From Candidatus Tectimicrobiota bacterium (GTDB lineage Bacteria; JACPUC01): DNA of 64,000 nt. The translations under genes and the position numbers were made by a program. The notes below the pieces were generated by a model, which saw only the letters and a list, made by a program, of their open reading frames with translations, had not been told where the DNA came from and did not search any database. This document shows positions 55,635 to 64,000 of this stretch, one piece after another (positions within the stretch are counted from its first letter, which is position 1; every line of letters begins with the position of its first letter). The DNA lies in assembly GCA_016192455.1 (NCBI GenBank), contig JACPUC010000015.1, positions 1 to 64,000 of the forward strand, read 5' to 3'.

Positions 55635-56618
55635 ATGGGTGGGCCAGACGAACTCGCGCAGCTCTTCCGGGGCCTTGCCGGGCGCAGGGAGAGCGAGGCG
55701 CCGCTCGCCCCGCACAGCTCGTTCGGCATCGGCGGCCCGGCCGACCTCCTGCTCTTGCCGCCAAACGTGGCGGCGCTGCGGGAGGCGGCGGCGCTGGCGC
55801 GGGAGCATGGGGTGGCGCTGGTGGTCCTCGGCGCGGGGACGAATGTCCTCGTCTCCGATGCGGGGGTGCGCGGCGTGGTGCTGAGCTTGAAAGACGGGTT
55901 CCAGGAGCTGGGCATCCAGGCGGGCAACGGGGGGGGCGGCCGCCATGCGGAGGGCGGAGCCGAGGTGGTCGTGCGGGCCGAGGCCGGGGTGAAGCAGGCA
56001 CGACTGGCCCGCTTTGCCCAGCAGCATGGATTGGCTGGGGCGGAGTTCATGATCGGCATTCCGGGGACGGTTGGCGGGGCGGTACGCATGAACGCCGGCA
56101 CGCGCGCCGCCTGCACCGCCGACATTCTCCTCGATGCCGAGGTGCTGCTGCCCGATGGTCGCCTCGCCACCCTGAGCCGGGAAGAGATCGACCTCTCGTA
56201 CCGCGCTTCGGCGCTTCCCGCGGAGGCGATCGTCGTGGCGGCGCGCTTCCGGCTCGTGCGGGACGACCCGACGCGCATCGCGGAGCGCATGGCGGCGGAC
56301 AGCGCTAGGCGCAAGGCCACCCAGCCCCTGGCGTGCCGCAGTGCCGGTTCCTTCTTCAAGAATCCGCCCGGCACGAGCGCCGGTTGGTTGATCGATGCGG
56401 CGGGCCTGAAGGAGTCGGCGGTGGGGGATGCCCGCGTCTCCCGCAGGCATGCCAACTTCCTCATCAACGTTGGCCAGGCGCGGGCCCGCGACGTGGTGGC
56501 CCTCATGCGGCAGGTGCAGCACAGCGTCGCGTGCCGCTGGGACGTCTGGCTCACCCCCGAGGTGACGATGGTGGGGGACGAGCACGCGGCGCACGAACCA
56601 GAGGAGGAGGCAGGTTGA
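55635..56618 (+). CDS. murB: UDP-N-acetylenolpyruvoylglucosamine reductase
   Basis: MurB reduces the enolpyruvyl group to form UDP-MurNAc, using FAD and NADPH. The FAD-domain blocks HSSFGIGGPADLLLL, LGAGTNVLVSDAGVRG and GIPGTVGGAVRMNAG are present. The catalytic serine block GSFFKNP follows. A Gly-rich insertion (GNGGGGRHAEGG) interrupts the FAD domain. ATG 55635 gives a family-like N-terminus (327 residues). GTG 55587, six bases after GAGGAG, is an alternative that would add 16 residues. Its stop overlaps the ftsQ start. Confidence 0.95.
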   Translation: MGGPDELAQLFRGLAGRRESEAPLAPHSSFGIGGPADLLLLPPNVAALREAAALAREHGVALVVLGAGTNVLVSDAGVRGVVLSLKDGFQELGIQAGNGGGGRHAEGGAEVVVRAEAGVKQARLARFAQQHGLAGAEFMIGIPGTVGGAVRMNAGTRAACTADILLDAEVLLPDGRLATLSREEIDLSYRASALPAEAIVVAARFRLVRDDPTRIAERMAADSARRKATQPLACRSAGSFFKNPPGTSAGWLIDAAGLKESAVGDARVSRRHANFLINVGQARARDVVALMRQVQHSVACRWDVWLTPEVTMVGDEHAAHEPEEEAG

Positions 56619-57412
56619 ACGCACCCGAGGCGCCCATGCCGTTTCGACCCAAGGTGCTCTCCAGCCGCCACAGTGTGGAGCGGGGACGACGCCTGGCGCG
56701 CACCGTGTACCGCGGAGCGATGTTCAGCGCCGTGGCCGTCCTCGGCGTGCTCGGCTACCAGGCGGCCGTCTCCTCCTCGCTCCTGACGGTGACCGAGGTG
56801 ATCCTCGAGGAGGTGCAGCGGGCGCCGTCGGAAGAGCTGCTGCGGCTGGTCCAGGTGCCGCGCACCGCGAACATCCTGCGCGTCGATACGCAAGGCATTG
56901 CCGACCGCGTGGCCAGCCACGCGTGGGTGGAGGATGCCTCGGTGATACGCCGCTTCCCCCACGCCCTGATCGTGCGGGTGAAGGAGCGGGTGCCGATCGC
57001 CGTCCTGCAGGGGAACCAGGCGGTGCTCCTGGATCGCTACGGCGTCATTTTGGGACCGGCCGATGCCGGCGCCCGGCGCGATTTCGTGGCGCTCAGCGGC
57101 GGCAGGGAGGGGGTGCTGCGCCCCGGGGCGGTTGTCGGCCAGCCGCTGCGTACGGCGCTCGAGGTGCTGCAAACCCTGCGGCGGGAGCACGCCTTTGCAG
57201 GAATGCGGATCAGTCGACTGCACGTCGTGGACGAGGGGTCCCTCGAAGTGCATCTCCAACCCAATAGCCTCATCGTGGTGCTGCGGGGCGAAGACCTCGC
57301 GTCGCAGCTCGCCCGCTTCGATGCAGTGGCGGCATCCTTTGGACCAGCGCTCCCATCGCGGCTCAGGATCGACGTCTCCTTTGTCGGCCAGGCGGTGGTG
57401 CGCTCGCTCTGA
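56615..57412 (+). CDS. ftsQ: Cell division protein FtsQ
   Basis: FtsQ is the single-pass membrane scaffold that recruits FtsL and its partners. The 265-residue protein has a basic cytoplasmic part and one membrane helix (FSAVAVLGVLGYQAAVS). A POTRA-like domain follows (TVTEVILEEVQRAPSEELLR, ending in HAWVEDASVIRRFPHALIVR). The start TTG 56615 overlaps the murB stop and has GAGGAGGAGG upstream; ATG 56636 is the alternative. The stop overlaps the ftsA start by one base. Confidence 0.92.
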   Translation: MNAPEAPMPFRPKVLSSRHSVERGRRLARTVYRGAMFSAVAVLGVLGYQAAVSSSLLTVTEVILEEVQRAPSEELLRLVQVPRTANILRVDTQGIADRVASHAWVEDASVIRRFPHALIVRVKERVPIAVLQGNQAVLLDRYGVILGPADAGARRDFVALSGGREGVLRPGAVVGQPLRTALEVLQTLRREHAFAGMRISRLHVVDEGSLEVHLQPNSLIVVLRGEDLASQLARFDAVAASFGPALPSRLRIDVSFVGQAVVRSL

Positions 57413-58662
57413 TGCAGGTGGGAGGGTTCATGGCACGGAACGGCACCATCTACGCGGGGCTCGACATCGGCACGACGAAAGTCTGCTGCGTCATTGCCCA
57501 GGTTGACCACGATGGTCAAGTCGAGATCGTTGGCATCGGCACCCACCCCTCGAAGGGGATGCGCAAGGGAGTGGTGGTCAACATCGAGGGCACCCTCGAG
57601 TCGATCCAGGCGGCGGTGCAGGAGGCCGAGCTGATGGCCGGCAGCACGGTCACCTCGGTCTACGTGGGGATGTCGGGGAGCCACATCCAGGGCTTCAACA
57701 GCCACGGCATCATCGCCATCAAGCACCACGAGGTCACCGAGGTCGATGTGGCGCGGGTCATCGATGCCGCCAAGGCGGTCGCCATGCCGCTGGATCGCGA
57801 GATCATCCATGTGCTGCCGCAGGAGTTCATCATCGACGACCAGGACGGCATCAAGGACCCCCTCGGCATGGCCGGGGTGCGACTCGAGGCCAAGGTGCAC
57901 ATCGTCTCCGGCGCCATCACGGCGGTGCAGAACATGCTGCGCGCCGTGCGCCGGGCCAACCTCGAGGTGACCGACATCGCCTTGGAGCAACTGGCCTCGA
58001 GCGAGGCCGTGCTGACGCCCGACGAGAAGGAGCTCGGCGTCTGCATGCTCGACATCGGCGGCGGCACCACTGACATCGCCATCTTCTGCGAGGATGCCAT
58101 CAAGCACACCGCCGTGGTGGGGCTGGGCGGCTACAACGTGACCAATGACATCGCCATCGGCCTGCGCACCCCGATGATCGAGGCGGAGAAGATCAAGCGC
58201 AAGTACGGCTGCGCCTTCTCGGAGGGGGTGACGGAAGACGAGACGATCGAGGTGCCCAGCGTGGGAGGCCGGGCGCCGCGCGTCCTCTCCCGCAAGATTC
58301 TCTCGGAGATCATCGAGCCCCGCGTCGAGGAGCTCTGCGGCATCGTCAACAAGGAGATCATCAAGAGCGGCTTCTGGGAGTTCATCCCCTCCGGCGTCGT
58401 CCTCACGGGAGGGGCCAGCATCATGGAGGGGATGGTGGAGATCGCCGAGCGCGTCTTTGATCTGCCGGTGCGCCGGGGCGTGCCGATTGGGGTGGGCGGG
58501 CTTGTCGATGTGGTGAGCAGCCCCATCTACTCCACCGCCGTCGGCCTCATTCTCTTCGGCCTGCGCGGCAAGGATCAGGGGCGCTTCTATCGGGCCGCGC
58601 AGCGTTCGCTCTCGAAGAGGGTGACGCAGCAGCTCGCGGCGTGGTTCGGCAACTTGCATTGA
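57412..58662 (+). CDS. ftsA: Cell division protein FtsA
   Basis: FtsA is an actin-like ATPase that anchors FtsZ filaments to the membrane. The 416-residue protein has the phosphate-1 loop [14 protein letters not shown], the SHUlder-1C region ([13 protein letters not shown]) and phosphate-2 [13 protein letters not shown]. The tail [19 protein letters not shown] fits an amphipathic membrane-binding helix. ATG 57412 is shared with the last base of ftsQ. A 178-base gap follows before ftsZ. Confidence 0.97.
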   Translation: MQVGGFMARNGTIYAGLDIGTTKVCCVIAQVDHDGQVEIVGIGTHPSKGMRKGVVVNIEGTLESIQAAVQEAELMAGSTVTSVYVGMSGSHIQGFNSHGIIAIKHHEVTEVDVARVIDAAKAVAMPLDREIIHVLPQEFIIDDQDGIKDPLGMAGVRLEAKVHIVSGAITAVQNMLRAVRRANLEVTDIALEQLASSEAVLTPDEKELGVCMLDIGGGTTDIAIFCEDAIKHTAVVGLGGYNVTNDIAIGLRTPMIEAEKIKRKYGCAFSEGVTEDETIEVPSVGGRAPRVLSRKILSEIIEPRVEELCGIVNKEIIKSGFWEFIPSGVVLTGGASIMEGMVEIAERVFDLPVRRGVPIGVGGLVDVVSSPIYSTAVGLILFGLRGKDQGRFYRAAQRSLSKRVTQQLAAWFGNLH

Positions 58663-58840
58663 GCGTCACGCCGGCAACGGAGGCCATGGCGGGCGGGGTG
58701 ACGTCCAGACGCCTCCAGGGAGGAACGGCGCGGCTGCGGGGGAAGTCCTCGCCGCGGCGACGCGAAGGAGAGCGAGTCGCCGCCGCGCGAGTCTGAGAAG
58801 GGGTCTGGGCGACCAGCGCCGGGAAAGGGGGAGATGGGGT

Positions 58841-59995
<1,155 letters not shown>

Positions 59996-60022
59996 CAGCA
60001 ACGAGGAGAAGCGGAGAGCGCA

Positions 60023-60051
60023 TTGAATTCAGCCAGGGAAGGGAACATAAT
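60023..60051 (+). promoter_or_regulatory. Sigma70-type promoter of the yggS-proC-divIVA group
   Basis: TTGAAT (60023-60028) and CATAAT (60046-60051) have the optimal 17-base spacing and lie in the AT-richest part of the gap between ftsZ and yggS, about 95 bases before the yggS ATG. Confidence 0.6.
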
Positions 60052-60144
60052 AGCCACAGCCAGGTGTCATACGAGCGGCATTGCTGAAGGCGCAACCAGG
60101 CGGAGGCATTCCCGCATGCGTGCGATGAGCAAGGAGGAGACGGC

Positions 60145-60927
60145 ATGCGCGCCCAGCCGGCGGCTCGGGAGACCTCCATTGCCGAGCGCTGGCGGTGGGT
60201 GACGGAGCGCGTGGCGGCTGCGGCGGCGCGGGTTGGCCGGCGAGCCGAGGAGGTGCGCATCATCGCGGTCACCAAGACGGTGGCCGCGCCGCGGGTCGTC
60301 GAAGCCGTCGCCGCGGGGGCGCGGGAGTTCGGAGAGAACCGGGTGCAGGAGGCGCGCGCCAAGGTGGCGGAGGCGCGCACGCTCCTTCGCCAAGGGGCGG
60401 GCGACGGCGAGGAGGCGTGGCAGGCTCCTCCCCCGGGAGCGGTGACGCCGCGGTGGCACCTCATCGGGCATCTGCAGAAGAACAAGGTGAAGCACATCTT
60501 CGACCTCTTCTGCATGGTGCACTCGGTGGACAGCCTGGAGCTGGCGGAGGAGATCGAGCGGCGGGGTGTCGGTGCGGGTCGGGTGATGCCGATCCTCCTC
60601 GAGGTGAACATCGCGGCCCAGGCGCAGAAGTTTGGGTTGCCGGATGATGAGGTGGCGGGGGTGGCGGAGCGCGTGGGCAAGCTTGCCCACGTGCGGCTGC
60701 AGGGTCTGATGGCGATCCCCCCCCTCTCGGAGGACGCGGAGACCTCCCGCCCGTATTACGCCCAGGTGCGTCGCCTGGCGCGCGAGATAGCGGCGCTCCG
60801 TCTTCCCGGCGTCGGCATGGATGAGCTCTCCATGGGGATGACGAACGATTTCGAGGTCGCGGTGGAAGAGGGCGCGACCATGGTGCGGATTGGCACCGCC
60901 ATCTTCGGCCCCCGGCCCCTTTCCTAA
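60145..60927 (+). CDS. yggS: PLP homeostasis protein (YggS/YlmE/PROSC family)
   Basis: This family binds pyridoxal phosphate without known enzyme activity and keeps vitamin B6 balanced. It is the ylmE gene of Gram-positive division clusters. The PLP lysine is K44 in [12 protein letters not shown], and [21 protein letters not shown] and [16 protein letters not shown] are all family blocks. A short Ala/Gly/Pro-rich insertion (near residues 82-100) is unusual. Length 260. It opens the post-ftsZ group behind its own promoter. Confidence 0.95.
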   Translation: MRAQPAARETSIAERWRWVTERVAAAAARVGRRAEEVRIIAVTKTVAAPRVVEAVAAGAREFGENRVQEARAKVAEARTLLRQGAGDGEEAWQAPPPGAVTPRWHLIGHLQKNKVKHIFDLFCMVHSVDSLELAEEIERRGVGAGRVMPILLEVNIAAQAQKFGLPDDEVAGVAERVGKLAHVRLQGLMAIPPLSEDAETSRPYYAQVRRLAREIAALRLPGVGMDELSMGMTNDFEVAVEEGATMVRIGTAIFGPRPLS

Positions 60928-60963
60928 CCGCGGAGTTGGCGCGGGGCCTGAACACGGATACGA

Positions 60964-61815
60964 ATGACCATGCGGCCACGAATCCTGGCGTTTCTCGGCG
61001 GCGGCAACATGGGCGAGGCGATGTTGAAGGGCCTCCTCAATGCCCGCTTCGCCGAACCGCAGCAGCTTCTCGTCGCGGACATCAATCGCCAGCGCGTCGA
61101 GTACCTGGAACGGACCTACGGCGTGCGAGGGGCGGTCAACAACCGCGAGGCGGTCGCCGAGGCGGACGTCATCATCCTGGCCGTGAAACCCCAGAATCTG
61201 CCGGAGCTGCTGCAGGACATCCGCGAGGAGCTCGATGAGACGAAGCTCGTCATCTCCATTGCCGCCGGGGTGCCCCTGCGCACGATCGAGGAGATCGTCA
61301 AGAAGGAGCTGCGCCTCATCCGCACCATGCCGAACACGCCGGCGCTGGTGCAGGAGGCCGCCACGGCGCTGGCCCGCGGCACCTTCGCTTCGGAACCGGA
61401 CCTGAAGCTGGCGGAGCAGATCTTTGCCTCCGTGGGGAAGACGATCGTCATCGAAGAGAACCTCATGGATGCGGTGACCGGCCTCAGCGGCAGCGGTCCG
61501 GCCTACGTCTTCCTCCTCATTGAAGCCATGGCCGACTCGGGGGTGAAGATGGGGCTGACGCGCCAGGCTTCCCTGCTGCTGTCGGCGCAGACCGTGCTGG
61601 GCGCCGCCCGTCTGCTGCTGGAGACGAACGAGCATCCCGGCCGCCTGAAGGATATGGTCTGCTCGCCCGGCGGCACTGCCATCGTGGGTCTCCACACCCT
61701 TGAGCAGGGGGGCCTGCGAACCACCATCATCAACGCCGTGGAAGCGGCCACGAAGCGCTCCATCGAGCTCGGCCAGCAGTACCGGGTCCAACCATCGAGC
61801 GACGCTCCACGCTAG
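60964..61815 (+). CDS. proC: Pyrroline-5-carboxylate reductase
   Basis: ProC reduces pyrroline-5-carboxylate to proline with NAD(P)H. The N-terminal dinucleotide site LGGGNMGEAM starts near residue 11, and GLSGSGPAYVFLLIEAMADS and SPGGTAIVGLHTLEQGGLR are family signatures. Length 283. It stands where sepF is found in Gram-positive ylm clusters. A second ATG-like option is residue 3 (MRPRILAF). Confidence 0.96.
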   Translation: MTMRPRILAFLGGGNMGEAMLKGLLNARFAEPQQLLVADINRQRVEYLERTYGVRGAVNNREAVAEADVIILAVKPQNLPELLQDIREELDETKLVISIAAGVPLRTIEEIVKKELRLIRTMPNTPALVQEAATALARGTFASEPDLKLAEQIFASVGKTIVIEENLMDAVTGLSGSGPAYVFLLIEAMADSGVKMGLTRQASLLLSAQTVLGAARLLLETNEHPGRLKDMVCSPGGTAIVGLHTLEQGGLRTTIINAVEAATKRSIELGQQYRVQPSSDAPR

Positions 61816-61828
61816 GTCATGCAGCGGC

Positions 61829-62131
61829 ATGTTCATCTTCGGCTATTTCATCAGCGCCTTGGCTCGCCTCGTTGATGTGGTGCTCATGCTCTACATGCTG
61901 ATCATCATTGCACGGGCCGTCATGTCGTGGATCAACCCGGATCCCTACAACGGCGTCGTGCAGTTCGTCTATCGCACCGCTGAGCCGTCGCTGGGTGCCG
62001 TGAGGCGGAGCCTGCCGATCCGCGACCTGGGCGTCGACGTCTCGCCGATCATCGTGGTGCTCGTGGTGATGTTCCTGCGCTGGGCGCTCGTGCCATCCCT
62101 CGAGGACCTCGGCCGTCTCCTGGTTCCCTGA
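61829..62131 (+). CDS. YggT/YlmG family membrane protein
   Basis: The 100-residue protein has two membrane segments, at the start (LARLVDVVLMLYMLIIIARA) and near the end (SPIIVVLVVMFLRWALVP). The loop SWINPDPYNGVVQFVYRTAEP is the conserved YggT block. The family is linked to division-site and chloroplast nucleoid functions; its exact role is not settled. It lies 13 bases after proC. Confidence 0.92.
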   Translation: MFIFGYFISALARLVDVVLMLYMLIIIARAVMSWINPDPYNGVVQFVYRTAEPSLGAVRRSLPIRDLGVDVSPIIVVLVVMFLRWALVPSLEDLGRLLVP

Positions 62132-62184
62132 TGCTCCGCCCGCTCAGCCTTTCCCCGCACCCCTCCCGGAGGAGGAAGACCACC

Positions 62185-62826
62185 ATGAGAATCACGCCGC
62201 TCGATTTGCGCCAGCAGCAGTTCAAGCGCGCGTGGCGCGGCTACGACCCGGAGGAAGTCGATGCCTTGCTCGAGGCGGCGGCCTTTGAGCTGGAGGCGCT
62301 CCTGAAGGAGCAGCAGAATCTCCAGGAGCAGTTCGCCGGGCTTGCGGACGAGCTTGCGGGGGCGCGCGCGGAGGAATCGGAGATCAAGCAGATGCTGCTG
62401 GCGGCGCACCAGGTGCGCGAAGACCTCGTGGCGCAGGCCACGAAGGAGGCCCAGCTCCTCCTGAAGGAAGCGCGCCTGCGCGGGGATGACTTCCTGCGGC
62501 AATGCCGTGAGAAGGATCGGCGCATCACCACCAAGCTGACCGAGCTCGAGCGCCAGTACCAGACCTTTCGCGCCAGGCTCCGCGGCCTCCTCGAGACGCA
62601 CCTGCAGCTCCTCGAGGAGAGCGGGCGCGATCTCGCTGCGCCTGAGCGGCGGGACACGCCGTCGTCGGAGGATGGGAACGCGCTGCCTGCCGCCCTGGTC
62701 GAGAAGGAGAAGAGAGAGGCGGCGGCGCGCCCGTCTCGAGAGGGGCGCGGCGCCCCCGCCCCCGATACCCTCGAGTTCCCTGCCTCGTCCGCGCAAGCCC
62801 TTGATGCCGAGCCGCAGCGACCATGA
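62185..62826 (+). CDS. DivIVA domain protein
   Basis: The N-terminal MRITPLDLRQQQFKRAWRGY, followed by DPEEVDALLE, is the membrane-binding DivIVA head. Residues about 30-160 are a long coiled coil, followed by a disordered tail of about 55 residues. DivIVA proteins bind negatively curved membrane at poles and septa. ATG 62185 has GGAGGAGG upstream and matches the family start. It follows yggT, as in Gram-positive ylm-divIVA clusters, and overlaps the next gene by four bases. Confidence 0.93.
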   Translation: MRITPLDLRQQQFKRAWRGYDPEEVDALLEAAAFELEALLKEQQNLQEQFAGLADELAGARAEESEIKQMLLAAHQVREDLVAQATKEAQLLLKEARLRGDDFLRQCREKDRRITTKLTELERQYQTFRARLRGLLETHLQLLEESGRDLAAPERRDTPSSEDGNALPAALVEKEKREAAARPSREGRGAPAPDTLEFPASSAQALDAEPQRP

Positions 62827-63197
62827 GCCCGTCTGAACCGAAGTCCTCAGCCGCTGCGGACGCGGCGGCGTCCCTGCGGGGGTGGAGCTGCCGGGATGGC
62901 GAAGGCGGGGCCGCGTTCACCGTCAAGGTCCAGCCGCGCGCCGCCCGCGCGGCCTTGGGCCAGGTTCAGAACGGCGCCTTGACGCTGCGTCTCACGGCGG
63001 CGCCGGTTGAGGGGGAGGCCAACGCGGCGTGCTGCAAGTTCCTCGCGAAAGTCCTCGGCGTCGCCGCCGGGCGCGTTCACATCCGGCGCGGGGCCGGCTC
63101 GCGCACCAAGGTCATCCAGGTTGAGGGGATCGAGGCGGCGGCCGTGCGTGCGCGCGTCGCCGCCCTCCTGGATCGGCAATCCTCCGCTCGCCGCTGA
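62823..63197 (+). CDS. DUF167/YggU family protein
   Basis: The 124-residue protein carries the whole DUF167 core: FTVKVQPRAARAAL, APVEGEANAACCKFLAKVLG and IRRGAGSRTKVIQVEG. The first 30 residues are a low-complexity extension. The family has a known fold but no agreed function. It overlaps divIVA by four bases (ATGA), so the two are translationally coupled. Confidence 0.93.
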   Translation: MSPSEPKSSAAADAAASLRGWSCRDGEGGAAFTVKVQPRAARAALGQVQNGALTLRLTAAPVEGEANAACCKFLAKVLGVAAGRVHIRRGAGSRTKVIQVEGIEAAAVRARVAALLDRQSSARR

Positions 63198-63207
63198 GTC
63201 TACCCCA

Positions 63208-64000
<793 letters not shown>

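Overview
This is a 64 kb window of very GC-rich bacterial chromosome with tightly packed, mostly protein-coding DNA. I saw no rRNA, tRNA, CRISPR array, complete insertion sequence or prophage. An outer-membrane secretin, a secretin-type lipoprotein signal, a meso-diaminopimelate-type MurE and a full division/cell-wall cluster point to a diderm (Gram-negative-type) bacterium. The mix of high GC, a DivIVA/YggT tail behind ftsZ, MoxR/vWA modules and CUT1-type ABC transport would fit an uncultured lineage such as Methylomirabilota/Rokubacteria or a deltaproteobacterial-type group. That placement is inference at low confidence.

Layout. (1) 1-714: 3' end of a phytoene-desaturase-like FAD oxidoreductase. 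(2) 868-3318: cobU-cobT-cobS, the nucleotide-loop assembly genes of cobalamin. (3) 3356-15094, minus strand: a seven-gene membrane module read from 15.1 kb down to 3.4 kb: a large membrane protein, an ABC-2-like permease, a DUF4175-like protein, a MoxR AAA ATPase, a DUF58 protein, a BatA-like vWA protein and a two-vWA/amidotransferase-like protein. (4) 15507-22913, plus strand: five lipid-type genes: a fatty acyl-CoA reductase fused to an acyltransferase, a HAD-IB phosphatase, a zinc alcohol dehydrogenase, a LarA-like protein and a diacylglycerol-kinase-family protein. I do not recognise this set as a described pathway, and it is the best candidate here for an undescribed system. (5) 22914-24348: an AT-richer island with a gene remnant, hairpins and a composite gene. 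The second half of that gene looks like an AbiU2-type HEPN domain joined in frame to a GC-rich coiled-coil half.

(6) 24349-28809, minus strand: a complete CUT1-type sugar/polyol ABC transporter (Tat-exported binding protein, ATPase, two permeases). (7) 29255-31786: a flavodiiron-like metallo-hydrolase, then modA and modB without modC. (8) 32176-39628: a secretin, an ExeA-type ATPase with a SPOR domain, and a giant GspB/MshN-like TPR protein, resembling part of an MSHA pilus or type II secretion system. (9) 40503-41924: an exported protein of unknown function.

(10) 42156-59995: the division and cell wall (dcw) cluster mraZ-rsmH-ftsL-ftsI-murE-murF-mraY-murD-ftsW-murG-murC-murB-ftsQ-ftsA-ftsZ. 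It has a strong sigma70-type promoter and an MraZ-box-like repeat in front, and many genes overlap by 1-4 bases. No ddl is present. (11) 60145-64000: yggS, proC, yggT, divIVA and a DUF167 gene behind their own good promoter, then the 5' part of mtnA, cut by the window end.

The dcw block makes the lipid II precursor (MurB-MurG, MraY), builds septal peptidoglycan (FtsI, FtsW) and positions it (FtsQ, FtsL, FtsA, FtsZ). The following YggT/DivIVA genes are the usual companions of this block in Gram-positives and some diderms.
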